From: Heliocidaris erythrogramma
Taxonomy: Eukaryota; Echinodermata; Echinoidea; Camarodonta; Echinometridae
NCBI GenBank assembly: GCA_025617745.1
Contig: CM046855.1
Coordinates: forward strand, 41,735,663 to 41,799,662
Direction: 5' to 3'
DNA length: 64,000 nt
Part shown: piece by piece, positions 21,701 to 32,329 of the stretch
How positions within the stretch are numbered: position 1 is the stretch's first letter
How the letters are laid out: every line of letters starts with the position of its first letter
Notes under the pieces: generated by a model
The model's database searches: none
Told to the model about the DNA's origin: nothing
Seen by the model: only the letters and a program-made list of their open reading frames with translations
Program-made: the position numbers and the translations under genes

Positions 21701-24399
21701 TTTGCTCAAACCTTCACTGATCTGTTTCTTTAATTTATCTGCTTCTTTTAAAACCAACTTGTAATCAGGGTGGCATTCCCCTTTAAAAGGATGGAATCAT
21801 ACAATATTATATTTCCTGTAACCAAAACACAAAAACCCACGCAGACATTCAGTGAAGAATATTGAGATAAACTAAAACAGGACGGTGTCATGGAGATGTC
21901 ATGTACAACTTCCATTCATAAATAATGATTTGGGGGAAACTATGGAGGACCGTATAATAAAGTGTGTAACTATGGCAGATAGTATACTACATGTACATGT
22001 ACATCCCAGCTTTCAAACAGGAGTAAAATTCAGCTATTTAAAGCTTAAAATGATATATTATGCAATTGTATTTCCTTATTTACATTATGCTATTATTGCT
22101 TGGGGCAATGGTGCTTTAATCCATCAAGAAAGGTTATTCAAATTACAAAAACGTGCAATAAGAATTATAAATCATTCCTCATTTCTTGCCCATTCCACAC
22201 CAATATTTTACTCATTGAATATGTTACAATATACACATGTAGAGACATATATTTATACAAATAGGTACTTTTATGTATATGGCATAATCACCGTCTCCCT
22301 GACTATCTTCTTAATTTGTTCATTTTGAATTGTAATGTACATAATTATAACACTAGAAATGCTGGAAATCTTCACATGCCAATTATTCGTACAACATTAA
22401 ATCAAAGATCAATTATTTTTTCAAGGACCATTTCTGTGGAATACTATTCCTTCTGAAATAAAGAATTCTGCCAGTTTTAACATTTTTAAGTGTAGGTATA
22501 AGAAATTCCTTTTGGACAAACTTAGGAAGTAATACAAGACATTTCTAGGTATTGTTTTATTATATTTCATATTGATAATATCAATATTTATGATAGGGTC
22601 AGCCTCATATAAGGATGACATTTTCCTTCCTGGCTGCTGCCCAATTCAGTAATATTAATATTTGTATCATTTTGTTTATGTTACTATGTATTCTGTTGTT
22701 ATTGTGAATTTTACTGAATGAAATAAACTGAACTGAAATGATTAGTTTAAAGAGCTTTAAACTATTCAGCATTAAAGTTTATACGATAACATTCACACAG
22801 AGAAATTTTTGGTGCAACCGTTAGAGATTCACGGCTGATTAAATGTGCAGTAGGGCCCATTGCGCATAATGATAGCAGGTCATGTCAATCAAAGCACGCG
22901 CCCAGTATTAGCTCTGCCCAGTTAAAGACGTACATGTATATCCGTTCAATCTCTTGCCTCCTCTATATGAACTTAGGCTGCTCTGACCGGTCTTTAGATT
23001 GCAAGTTTGTGTCTGTCTGAATGTATCATATAGTTCGATGTTCACACAGGGAAAATTTGCTTTAGAGATGATTAGTTAATCAGCTTTAAACTAATAAGTT
23101 TTCCATACAATGAATTTTTACCCTCGTGTGAAAAGGCCACATTTAGTGTGTGTTACTATGGCAGCTCATAAAGTCAAGTATCAGTATAGTAAAATGTCAG
23201 CATGTTAACATCAAAATACATTATACCCTTGAGACTGTAAAGAGCTTCGTTTAGTTAATTTGATCAAGTCAATTTTAAAAAGTGAATTAAGATTATCGTC
23301 ATACATGTAGGTGTTCCAGATGTACAAACTATTGTTTTATTCCTTTGCTACATCATATAGCAACATTGCTACATCAGGGGCGGATCCAGGGGGAGGCCGA
23401 ACTGGCCCCCCCCCCCCCACTTTTTAAACCCAACTGGCATACCTTAAGTACACAATTAAAAAAATTGCCTCCTTAATTGCATACTTTTCCAGCTCCAGCC
23501 CCCTCTTTTACAAAATCCTGGATCCGCCCCTGTACATGTACTTGGTTTATATTCTCCAAACTGAAGGTATATTATAATTCATATCATATTTTCATAAAGT
23601 GTCATAACAAAATATTGTTTTCTACTGGGCTATTTCAATTCAATTCAATAAAAAGCAACATTTATTTCACATATAAAATAGAAAGTTTACCTCATCATGT
23701 TAAGAAATATACATACACATGTACATACAGTACATATATATATATATATATATATATGTACATGTATATATAAAAAATCAAGACACAACATTCACATTCA
23801 AACATGGATACATTGTAGCATAAGATACATGTAAACATAGGCCTACATATAAAACAAACAATTCAATAAATTGGAAGAGGTTCATCGTGATGAAGAATAA
23901 TTGAAGAGAGTTAATCAGTTGTCTCACGATGTGTAAACGTAAACGTAGGAAGTCTGATTAACTCTCTTCAATAATTCAATAAATATCAAGTACATGTACT
24001 GTACATGTACGTAGAGAAAAGAAAGAGGTAATTCCACAGGTACTAAGGAAAAAACAGAGAGAAATATGACTGTATAATTAAAAAAGGCACAATTATACAT
24101 ATAGCTGTGTTGTTCAAGGTCAAGAAAAAATATTTATTCACACGACATCAGCTAAAGCAAAAGTTTGAGTTAGGCCATCAATAGTATACATTTTGTTTCA
24201 CAAACACCATACAGTTATCATAACTGATGTATTGAAAATACATATTTATACTTAAAATTATTACTTCCATTGTTTTAGAATTTCTTTTTGTAGTTACCTT
24301 TGCTACGTGCATCTGATAAGTCCTTCGGTTCCATCTCTTCTGCAGGACATTGTTGGCAACAGGAAAACTGCTCCCTGCTGACATCTTGTCAAAGGTCAT
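9673..24399 (-). CDS. CFAP97-domain/annexin-repeat fusion protein, 3' end not in window
   Basis: Twelve coding exons on the minus strand, each with GT..AG borders and matching phase: 24298-24399, 16657-16737, 15944-16071, 15077-15185, 14384-14521, 13998-14081, 13141-13242, 12633-12711, 11671-11765, 10722-10835, 10431-10487 and 9673-9786. They give 401 residues so far. Residues ~20-150 match the CFAP97 (Hemingway-type) cilium-associated family, with paired IDHENRILLAKL (70-81) and IDRENAALLKRL (117-128) motifs. Residues ~187-255 are charged linker. From ~260 annexin repeats begin: FKATKGMGNPEQ..LAKRTYQQRQ, then DSLVEPVIEILCTRSNG..IKEAYNTKFG. Annexins bind acidic membranes with calcium; CFAP97 proteins are axonemal. 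The last exon ends in an AAA/GTAAGC donor, so more exons are expected to the left. Reading through would instead stop after 13 codons. A single long transcript is inferred from phase, not shown. Confidence 0.85.
9817..10428. repeat. ~600-bp ATC/CAT trinucleotide microsatellite
   Basis: Nearly continuous ATC units with interruptions (ACC, ATT, CCT) over about 600 bp. It lies in the intron between annexin exons 10431-10487 and 9673-9786. It starts only a few bases beyond the donor of the 57-nt exon (GTAAGTTGATGATG on the minus strand). Long frames of Met/Ile or Ser/Pro through it are artefacts. Confidence 0.95.
10619..10650. repeat. (TA)n/(TG)n microsatellite
   Basis: About twelve TA units followed by a few TG units, inside an intron of the annexin-containing gene. 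Confidence 0.9.
11405..11655. repeat. GA/GACA-rich microsatellite cluster
   Basis: Blocks of (GACA)n, (GA)n and GATA units separated by short unique spacers, ending close to the 3' side of annexin exon 11671-11765. Confidence 0.88.
12230..12600. other. Intron segment related to 14720-14880
   Basis: Contains GCATATATGAACGGGT, CCGCGATAATGCAGTATT and ATACCGCAATATTG motifs that recur in similar form near 14730-14880. Probably fragments of one dispersed repeat; no coding signal. Confidence 0.35.
14384..24399 (-). CDS. Exon group: CFAP97-type domain
   Basis: Exons 24298-24399, 16657-16737, 15944-16071, 15077-15185 and 14384-14521 encode residues 1-186. The start ATG at 24399 (MTFDKMSAGSS) lies 12 bases inside a predicted acceptor at 24411, which implies an upstream non-coding exon. 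The order of features follows CFAP97D proteins: an N-terminal KRW..Y..H segment, a VYPHLQVNMKKIQ stretch, an ID.EN..LL motif, QIDNWN, a second ID.EN..LL motif, then a Tyr/His-rich tail (EDDYLMHNYF). The first intron is 7.6 kb; the others are 0.3-0.7 kb. Confidence 0.87.
14826..14880. repeat. Short inverted repeat ACCCGTTCATATACGC
   Basis: ACCCGTTCATATACGC and GCGTATATGAACAGGGT are inverted around a ~22-bp loop, followed at once by a CT-rich tract. Related motifs occur near 12280, so this is likely a dispersed element end. Confidence 0.55.
14881..15040. repeat. CT-rich microsatellite
   Basis: (CT)n and (TTTC)n runs at 14881-14905 and 15001-15032, adjacent to the donor of exon 15077-15185. Confidence 0.85.
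16100..16265 (-). mobile_element. tRNA-derived SINE copy, degraded
   Basis: The block with CATTATTACCCCAGCATTGC, CAGGTACCCATTT, CACCTGGGTCGA and ACCGAGCGAGGA..AGAGTCAACAGCCTTCG matches the copy at 59283-59440 and, in the other orientation, 54975-55215. It lies in an intron and reads on the minus strand. Confidence 0.65.
16979..17091. mobile_element. Foldback element, perfect 48-bp arms
   Basis: Arms 16979-17026 and 17044-17091 are exact reverse complements (starting CAGTGGCGGATCTAGCC) around a 17-nt loop. The GGCGGATC core resembles the ends of the MITE at 23377-23532, so it is probably a foldback derivative of that family. It lies in intron 1 of the CFAP97/annexin gene. Confidence 0.88.
17135..17490. 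mobile_element. Possible pogo/Tigger-like MITE fragment
   Basis: Begins TACAGTGGAACCTCGTTATA, a typical pogo/Tigger-type end, and a degraded reverse copy (ATAATGAGGTTATATACCTC) lies near 17465-17490. No transposase is visible. Confidence 0.45.
17500..19700. other. Intron 1 sequence with TACATG runs
   Basis: AT-rich intron of the CFAP97/annexin gene. Clusters of TACATGTACATG palindromic hexamers occur at about 17712-17735, 17865 and 18490. No exon, TIR pair or tandem array was recognised apart from the X-box-like site at 18054. Confidence 0.5.
18054..18066. promoter_or_regulatory. Candidate RFX X-box in intron 1
   Basis: GTTGCTAAGCAAC is a perfect palindrome and fits the X-box consensus GTNRCC(N0-3)RGYAAC with one mismatch (T for C at position 6). 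RFX factors drive many ciliary genes and the host gene has a CFAP97 domain, so the placement is suggestive. A single site in 7 kb of intron could be chance. Confidence 0.35.
19712..20045. mobile_element. Palindromic MITE, ~330 bp
   Basis: GTGATAATAATACTCAGTTC-type ends and inner TAGCGCATAACACATA / TATGTGATATGTGCTA blocks are inverted about a centre near 19880. No coding content. The TATATAGCGC motif recurs in intron repeats near 33660 and 33810. Confidence 0.7.
21263..21787. mobile_element. MITE with ~170-bp inverted repeats
   Basis: The left arm (from TTAAAGGATAAGTCGACCCT) and the right arm ending near 21787 are imperfect reverse complements for most of their length. Paired blocks include TTTGAGCAAAATTAGATTAA, AGAAATAAGAAAGTTAT and ACTCTGTGACATATCTTGCG. 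The core of ~120 bp is unique. Confidence 0.82.
21990..22735 (+). pseudogene. Decayed non-LTR retrotransposon, RT C-terminus and 3' tail
   Basis: A frame ending near 22328 contains a segment typical of the end of LINE reverse transcriptases (Jockey/CR1-like): LKMIYYAIVFPYLHYAIIAWGN and RLFKLQKRAIRIINHSSF (each quoted only in part). Further matches continue after frame breaks around 22340-22530 (MPIIRTTLNQRS, GPFLWNTIPSEIKNS, FKCRYKKFLLDKLRK), followed by a 3' tail with AATAAACTGAACTGAA. It is 5'-truncated and multiply broken, as usual for dead LINE copies. Family assignment is by memory of motif style only. Confidence 0.8.
23377..23532. mobile_element. MITE with GGGCGGATCC ends
   Basis: CAGGGGCGGATCCAGG at 23377 and CCTGGATCCGCCCCTG ending at 23532 are exact inverted ends, with a C run and a CCCAACTGGCAT block inside. 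A diverged relative lies at 54380-54578, and fragments occur near 27395-27440, 55600-55665 and 60360-60410. Confidence 0.85.
23632..23780 (-). repeat. LINE-type 3' tail remnant and (TA)n
   Basis: TTTCAATTCAATTCAATAAAAAG followed by ATTTATTTCAC resembles the simple-repeat 3' end of a non-LTR element in reverse. It is followed by TACATG and (TA)n microsatellites at 23730-23770. Confidence 0.4.
23900..23972. repeat. Hairpin with exact 19-bp arms
   Basis: ATTGAAGAGAGTTAATCAG at 23900-23918 and its exact reverse complement at 23954-23972 flank a 35-nt loop containing GTAAACGTAAACGTAGG. Probably a small foldback element. Confidence 0.7.
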
Positions 24400-25099
24400 A
24401 CAGCTCCACTTCTAAAATCAGTCTTGAGCAATCGCTAAATTTGTCTAGATTTATCGCAATAAGCTTCTAATTGTAATAAATGATAAAGCCTCAAATTTGC
24501 TTTTATTGTATTCTGTGTCATCCAGTGTAGTTTGCACTAATCCGTTGACAAGTAATTGATCCCAATGAAGATCATTCAGGTTCAAAGTCAAACTTCAAAG
24601 ACATAAAGTTGACATCATGAACCATGATATAAGAATAACATCACAGAAAATTAGACTTCCTGAATCCCATGTACATTATATGTCCACCCAGTTAAAGACT
24701 GGTACATCTAGATAAGATCATACAAGATGCCTGATTTCCAATCTGATTTCCCAAGGATACAAAAATAGCTGTTCCTCATACATGTACTGTATACAGCAGC
24801 ATATGCAACGCGGATTTCCTCCCGATCTCGTCCACTTGATACCCAAAAAGGTATACGGAGAATCGGAGATGAAGAAGTCCTGTCTTCGATTTACCACAGT
24901 TCTGGCGTCAAATGGTTACATAATTATCCAGCTGAAGGACTGTATGGTATATCACTTCATTCTTAATAAATACGGTTCTATTATTCGCCAGGAACTTCCC
25001 AAAAGACAGCAGTAACAACTTCATAAACTGTGGATGATTTCGTATTGTCCTCAGCGCTGAAGCTGTATAGAAAGTTTCTATAGGGGTTGTATGCAATCG

Positions 25100-25260
25100 G
25101 TAAGGACCGCTTTCACGCACGCTTGCTAGCTCCGCAAGGACGAGAGCGCACCCCTGCACTTGTGTACGGTGCTCTATGGTTACCGAGCTGTGTAAACAAT
25201 AGCTATTGAAATCTGTGCTTCAAAAGGGGTGAGAAACTGGAGTTTATAGCGGTATATATA
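25100..25260 (-). promoter_or_regulatory. Possible promoter and 5' non-coding exon of the CFAP97/annexin gene
   Basis: On the minus strand a CTATATATACC box at about 25250-25260 is followed by a GC-richer stretch (25080-25190) that stands out from its AT-rich surroundings and contains a half X-box (GTAACCAT). The first coding exon has its own acceptor at 24411, so a non-coding exon upstream is expected. Exact start and donor are not determined. Confidence 0.3.
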
Positions 25261-26077
25261 GCAAGAAGAGGAACTGTGTGTTTCGGCTTATTTTGGTGCC
25301 CACTCCTCTGAAGCCAACTTCATAAATATTTCCACCCAATGCTTGTTCGCCAAGTCATTCTTAGTCCAAGTGTTCTCACATCACTCAGAATTGTTTCAAA
25401 TTGTTTCAAATTGTTTCAAATTGTCTCTTCAATTAAAGTGATCGAAGTGGGAAAAATCCCTTGGGAGTTATTTTTAATATTAATGTTCAATAAATAGAAC
25501 TAATGCACTCTTTTCTGTTCAAATGGATATGAAAGCTGTAATCTCATGCACCCTTTTATGAACTTTAAATACATTTGATGTTAAACTAAGAAACATTGAT
25601 ATAGGCTTATATCTTTCTAGTATACCACTGAATTCAGTCTGTTTCTATTTTTCTATTGCGATTATATTTCTTACTTGACAATACCGTAACATTAGTTTAT
25701 ACTGCGATTCATGATTCAAGAGTCTCATAGTGTTTAATTGTTTGAATTGTTGAAAATGAGCATGAACTCTATGACGATGTCCTAAAAAGCAAATGAGAAA
25801 GTTTCACCCTAAAAATTTGTTGTGGGAATATGGTGAAAATCTTTTCTTTTTTTCTCTCTCTCAAATTATTTCTTTGGTCTCTTTATTTTCTGAGGGCGAG
25901 CCGTAACGATTTAGTGAAGAGAAAAGGTTCCTCAATGATTATTATCTTATGAGACACATCAACATGTTTTTGCTTTTATTGTTCTTAAACAATATGTGTC
26001 AACAATATGTGTCGCATTAACTCTAATCCTTTTAAAGCAAACTTATTTATTAATGTTAATTTTACGTTATGAATAAA

Positions 26078-26196
26078 ACCTGAAGTTTCAATAACACGGA
26101 TCATTTAATTTGTTGCAGAATTACATTCAATCATTACATTCAATTGAATGTAATTCTGCAACAAAGGAAATGATCCGTGTCATTGAAATTTCAGGT
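26078..26196. mobile_element. Foldback element, ~55-bp arms
   Basis: ACCTGAAGTTTCAATAACAC opens an arm whose reverse complement closes at 26196, meeting around CATTCAATTGAATG. A third partial copy of one arm follows at 26197-26245 (AAATGATCCGTGTCATTGAA). Confidence 0.82.
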
Positions 26197-26254
26197 GATT
26201 CTGCAAAAAAATATCAAATGATCCGTGTCATTGAAATTCAGGTTACATGAATAT

Positions 26255-26412
26255 ATTCCCTATAAATGTATAGGAGTGCAAATTCACTCTTTGGAAGGGT
26301 CATTAAGGATCAATTTGTTTAGGAGTGGAATCCACTCTAAAAAAGGAGTATTTCAAACCACTTCTTCTGAGTGGAATCCACTAATTTTGGAGTGGATTCG
26401 ACTCTAAAACAA
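26255..26412. repeat. Cluster of GAGTGGAATCCACTC palindromes
   Basis: Near-palindromic sites GAGTGGAATCCACTC, GAGTGGAATCCACTA and GAGTGGATTCGACTC, with a degenerate GAGTGCAAATTCACTC, occur within ~160 bp. They may be ends of nested copies of a small element or a protein-binding array. Confidence 0.55.
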
Positions 26413-27394
26413 AGTGATACTTTTTATCATAAAAAAAAAATAATTAAAAAAAAAAAATGTTATTTCCACTCCTCTGCATTAATTATTTGCACTTAGTGCA
26501 TCGGTGAAGAGTGGGTGGAACATCGAAATCAGACTTGCATGGGAACAAACAGGCTTAGAGTAAACTATTTTAAGGCGATCGTGTAGTTGGCGCCATTATC
26601 AGAATGGTAGTGGCCTGGAGTGGTAGCAGAGCCATGTACATAAAAAATTGTACATGATGATAGATGGCTCTGAATGGTAGTAAGGATGAAGAATGACAGC
26701 TCCAACTCAAGCTCTCACTTGTACAGCTTCCACTTGAGATGTTACATATCTCATCATTGTCAATGGAATGGGATATGGCGACAGTCGACTGAATCAATAG
26801 TCGCAAAATAAAAATAGAAAACAACAAACAGACAACCTATTTTAACAATGTTCGGTAATGTTGAATAAAAGTGTACATCTCCCTGGTTACATAAAATCAA
26901 AGTCCCTTGTATTATATGCTGAGAAGTGATTCTTCAAGCAGCTCGGTTGTACGATACATGATGCTCCGGAGATAATGCCTGGACTGAACACTAGCCCTAT
27001 ACTAGCCCTACACCTGTATATTGGACAGCATAAAGCCCGGTGCTATTGTTGTCGCCGGAGCATTATGCAGATTTTCAACGTTCTAATATTGGGCAACTAC
27101 CACTTCATATTCGGACAGCGAGGAGCCAGAATATCCACATAATTATTTAGGCAGCGAGGTTCCCATATAATTTTGTAACTTATGTTTGTAACTTCTGTAC
27201 ATTTTCACTACAAAAAGTTTTTTTTTAAATTTGCTCGCTCGCAAATACATGTACTTAAAAATTGAAAAGATGATATTCGGGTAAAAGGCGTCAGCCCCTC
27301 CTTGCGAAAATGGGCCTGTTATTATTATTATTATTTGTGGGCGGAGATTAGGGTGCAGCATTTTTGTCACGCCCTAAAAATCTGCCTGCAACTT

Positions 27395-27445
27395 TGGGTG
27401 TCACATCCCCCCCCCCCCATTCAAAATGTTCTAGCGACGCCCGTG
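27395..27445. repeat. MITE end fragment (C run, GACGCCCGTG)
   Basis: A C run followed by ATTCAAAATGTTCTAGCGACGCCCGTG resembles one end of a common dispersed element also seen near 60360-60412. No partner end was seen. Confidence 0.4.
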
Positions 27446-27814
27446 CTTAAAGATAAAGTGGAATTCTGGTCATGATATTGAATTGTGAAAGAAACTCTAT
27501 TAAAGCAATTAGAAAAGGTTGCTTATATAGCACATACAATTATGCTGTAAGGTTTTGGAATCACCAAAATTATAAGAAATTGACTCAATCCTGCTGAGAT
27601 TCACATGCACTGTACACAGAAATATGTACAGTATATGGGACTAACATTCAGCTGTTTCTTCTAATATTTTGAATGTGAAAGGCATTTGAAGAGCAATCCT
27701 TATAAGGGGAGATGTCTTCTATGATAATCTTCCAAACTAACATAATATAGGAATGAGAAAGCTCACAAATTACCTTTCCCAGAACTCAAGCTTCCCTTTA
27801 AAAAGAAAAAATCC

Positions 27815-28015
27815 TCTCTTTCTCTTTCTCTCTTTCTCCCCCCCCCCCTCTCTCTCTATCGTTTTGTCTACCCCTCTCTTTCTCTTTTCCTCTCCCTTTA
27901 CCTCTTTCCCCTTCACTCGCATATCTATCTTCTCTTCTCTCCTCCTCCTCCTCCTCTCTCTCTCTCTATGCACTCTGCTCTTTTCTTTGATATCTGTTGA
28001 TGCAAATTAATACTG
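27815..28015. repeat. CT-rich simple-sequence tract
   Basis: TCTC, TTTCTC and TCCTCC runs with a C run at 27838-27848, leading into the minisatellite. No coding evidence. Confidence 0.85.
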
Positions 28016-28020
28016 TTATT

Positions 28021-29025
28021 TTTTTGTCCATCTTCCCTCTTTGTCCATCCTTCGATCTCACGTTCTCTTGGTCATTTACTACTTTTACTTTCTCCATCTT
28101 CCCTCTTTGTCCATCCTTCGATCTCATGTTCTCTTTCTCATTCACATACTTTTACTTTCTCCATCTTCCCTCTTTGTCCATCCTTCGATCTCATGTTCTA
28201 CTTTCTTTTACTTTCTCCATCTTCCCTCTTTGTCCATCCTTCGATCTCATGTTCTCTTTCTCATTTACTTACTTTTACTTTCTGCATCTTCCCTCTTTGT
28301 CCATCCTTCGATCTCATGTTCTCTTTCTCATTCACTTACTTTTACTTTCTCCATCTTCCCTCTTTGTCCATCCTTCGATCTCATGTTCTCTTTCTCATTC
28401 ACATACTTTTACTTTCTCCATCTTCCCTCTTTGTCCATCCTTCGATCTCATGTTCTCTTTCTCATTCACATACTTTTACTTTCTCCATCTTCCCTCTTTG
28501 TCCATCCTTCGATCTCATGTTCTCTTCCTCATTACTTTCTTTTACTTTCTCCATCTTCCCTCTTTGTCCATCCTTCGATCTCATGTTCTCTTCCTCATTA
28601 CTTTCTTTTACTTTCTCCATCTTCCCTCTTTGTCCATCCTTCGATCTCATGTTCTCTTTCTCATTCACATACTTTTACTTTCTCCATCTTCCCTCTTTGT
28701 CCATCCTTCGATCTCATGTTCTCTTCCTCATTACTTTCTTTTACTTTCTCCATCTTCCCTCTTTGTCCATCCTTCGATCTCATGTTCTCTTCCTCATTAC
28801 TTTCTTTTACTTTCTCCATCTTCCATCTTTGTCCATCCTTCGATCTCATGTTCTCTTTCTCATTTACTTTCTTTTACTTTCTCCATCTTCCCTCTTTGTC
28901 CATCCTTCGATCTCATGTTCTCTTTCTAATTCACTTACTTTTACTTTCTCCATCTTCCCTCTTTGTCCATCCTTCGATCTCATGTTCTCTTTTTCATTTA
29001 CTTTCTTTCACTTTCTATTTAATAC
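28021..29025. repeat. Pyrimidine-rich minisatellite, ~15 units of ~57-67 bp
   Basis: About fifteen tandem units share the core CCATCTTCCCTCTTTGTCCA followed by TCCTTCGATCTCATGTTCTC, with variable linkers (TTTCTCATTCACATACTTTTA, CCTCATTACTTTCTTTTA). Most units are 64 or 67 bp, both one more than a multiple of three, so the same unit is read in successive frames and all three plus-strand frames stay open for over 300 codons. There is no signal for a real gene: no splice context, and the translation is just the rotating frames of one repeat. Confidence 0.93.
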
Positions 29026-29215
29026 ATATTTAATCCTTACCCTTTTTACCTTCTTCCTTAATTTCATTATTTTCTTCTTCCTTTTCTTCTTCTTCTCTTC
29101 ACCATCTCTTCCTTCTTCTTTTTCTTCTTTTTCTTCTTCATTTGTTCTTCTCCTTCTTCTTTGTTTTCTATTCACTTCCTTCTCTCTTTCTTCTTCTTCC
29201 CTATTTGTTCTTTTC
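29026..29215. repeat. TTC-rich low-complexity tract
   Basis: TTCTTCTTC-type pyrimidine sequence continuing from the minisatellite. Confidence 0.8.
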
Positions 29216-29289
29216 GTTATTTTTTGGTCTTATCCAGGGACCGTTAATGGAATCAACTGCAAACAAAAATTAAAACTAAAGTAAACCAG

Positions 29290-32200
29290 TCATAAAACAC
29301 AGAGCGGTTCTTTCGTATAAAACAGAATTTATTCAAATTATTTCGGACAGGTACCCAAATATACAGATTAACGTGTAAACTTCGTAATTGGAAGATCTCA
29401 TAATTAAATACAATTTGTACATTTCATATCATTCTTTTATTCCATTTGCAGGTGTCATTTCATACAAAGCAAGCTAGTATAACTACAATTTTCATTTTTC
29501 ATCCAAATTATTCAATAGGCATTACGGGTAGCTTGGAGAATACAAAATGCAATATGAATAGAGAATACAATATTATCTTACGTAATTCGTTTCATTTCTA
29601 ACTGACAAAAAATAAGATTTTGAGTGAATTCATACTTCAGTTATTTTCTTACATTGGGTTCCGCATCTATTCTTCAATTCTTTGTATGAATGCGGCTACA
29701 TTAAACCAAAATGCTGTGTCCTTTATATGCTGTAAAAATCAACATTTTAAAACAGGAATAGCAAAAACATCCTTTTTATTGAAATAAATCAAGAATTAGA
29801 CAACCACACATCAATAATTCACACAATTTGCCGGCAATTGTATTAACATTACAACTTGTGAATTGCACATTTCAGTTTTTTCGTGTATAGTTTACAAAGT
29901 GTTAATATACAAGCACCAGCGCAAAAGTTGCTTTCATTCACGATGTAAATAACAAAAAAAGAAACAAAAATGAAAATAGTTCTACAATTTCTTGCAAACA
30001 ATGCATATCTACTAAAGACGACTAGGAATTTGTATTATGCATGCACCGACATCAAATATTTGAAGGTGCATTTTACTTTCATGACATGCGAGAGAGCCTG
30101 TAAACGAAATACTGTAAAACCAGCAACTTTCAAGACATGAAATTTAAGCGAATCGATGATTACGACGGTTGGCGCTAATCGCAAATAATATACCTTCATG
30201 ATTCAATTTGATTTTAATAATCTATGGCATGACACATTCGAGAATCAAACCAAAGTTTCTTGCATGTGAAAGATCTGGTTTTGCAGTATTCGGACACTTG
30301 CATTATTTTACACTCCTTGCTAATTTCTTTAATGCCCATAATAAGTACATTATTTCATTATACTATGCAAGCGATTCCAAAAACTTTCTAAAGCAATATC
30401 ACGTTATACTCGTATTATTTACGTTTCACCCTAAAACGCTCTAGAAATTTCACGCTTTGAACAGTAAAATATATCTACGTAACCTACAATGTACAAACTT
30501 TCATTTTGTTCCACAAGATGCTTTATGTAATTAAAATCAGACGTTTAAAAATGTGGCACTTTCAGGCACATTTCCTACGTATTGTACAATTTTAGACATA
30601 CTTTTTGCAATCTTCGGAAACGATATCGCTTATCCTTTAATAGTTGGTATAAAATTGACAAATAGTTATTTGAAATCGTTTCAGACATATATTCATGAAA
30701 GTTTACTAGCGTATGACATCTGATATTGTAAAAATTCATCTTAATTTTTATATTCGTATTTATCAAAAAATATATTTGAAATGGAATAGCCTAGTTGTTC
30801 GTGTATATTTATACTGTCTCTCACACATGATACATCGTTAACGTTTATTAAACTGAATTACCGGCTCACATAAAGTAATGGTATATCACCAACAATTGTA
30901 ATTATAGCAATTTAACACAAGATAGTTTCACAATATGTAAAGATGAAGAACTTAATACGAATCGACGCATTCACTTTTTTTAAAACCTGGAATGTTGGCA
31001 AGAAAAATTCTGAAGTGGATCATAATGAGCGTCCAAATTATGCCAAATTTTGTATACATGCAAGGGAAATGATATCTAATGGATATTCAAATGGATATAC
31101 AATAATGATGATTATGATGATAATGCTAGTAACGGTCTCCTTTAAACTGGAGTTTGATTTGAGTTGCAAAGACAATGCACAATTCAAAACTTCATAAGAA
31201 TGGCGTCTCTTGGTGTATTCGGTCTAACTTATAGAAATGTTATTTTGTCAAACAGTTGCCATAATTTGACATTTGGCAAAAAAATGTTCGTAGTTCAAAG
31301 TTCAAGTTTATTTATGTCTTTTATATTTTGTTAAACAGTACATATGGAAATTAAGAGCAGGAACATGAATTTATATGAATTGAAACATAAATAAATTATA
31401 ACAGATCATAATTCAATGGACTTGGCTATGAAGCAATAATTGGTATAATGTAAACATTGTAATTGTAAAGGAACAAATAAGTGGAGAAGTCTATTAATTA
31501 GGAGAACATGGCTTGTATGTCATAGATCCCTGTTTGAAAAAATAGAATAGTTACAGTACATAATTTAAAATAAATGTGCTAACTTAGCACTATTAACAAG
31601 TGTTTTTTTACTTTGAAATATAAAGATTAGAATATATATCTGGCATCTATACCATCAAATCATTCTTCGTCATCCTTGTTGTTCATAAATCCCCTTTCTC
31701 CGCACAGGAACGCACTTTGGTCACCGTGAACCAATTGGCAAGGTAAAACTGTTTATTACAAAATGAATGAAATGTCAATTCCACAGATCTGCATAGGAAT
31801 GGATATAGCATTCGATGCGCGAAAGTGAAAGAGTGCACCCCAATATATTTGGGGGATAGGAGCCTCTCCCCTGATTAATGCATTTGCCCCCTATAATGTT
31901 GACGACAGACACCACTGCGATAAAAGGGTGATGATGCTCTGATAATTCAAGAAACGGGGCAATGCTGTTGACAATTTCATTTTAATCACGCCGGACATTT
32001 CGAGTAACCATAGAGTTGGTGTCAGTAAATACATGGATTGAACGGACAAGTCGCATTAGATATAACGTTTGCTGAACGAAAACATGTCACATTTTAGTCT
32101 AATATTATGTACATGTACTACACGTAAGTATTTTGAATCCACTCTCCACGTCCAAGAGGGAAAACATTATTTTAAATGAGATGAACTGCAGCAGGTAGGT

Positions 32201-32329
32201 CCATCTTGTGCAGCTAGGGCAAGAGATCTGCGAATAAAAAATGTTCCTAATTTGCTTGGACTAGGTCCCAATTGTCACTACAAGAGTTAGTCCAGGAACG
32301 GTCGCATAGACATTTTGGTCCTCCATGTT
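29290..32329. other. AT-rich 3' flank of the EGF/SEA gene
   Basis: Non-repetitive AT-rich sequence. It may include a 3' UTR of the minus-strand gene ending at 32330. A block at 31290-31340 (AGTTCAAGTTTATTTATG) resembles the reversed tail of a LINE. No other exon or repeat was recognised. Confidence 0.4.
31752..31757 (-). terminator. Candidate polyadenylation signal for the EGF/SEA gene
   Basis: AATAAA on the minus strand (TTTATT on plus), the first that I see below the stop codon; it would give a 3' UTR of about 0.58 kb. A hexamer alone is weak evidence. Confidence 0.25.

Noticed and set aside
27997..29284. Three overlapping plus-strand frames of 310-363 codons
   Set aside because: They are the three phases of one minisatellite unit and have no gene context.
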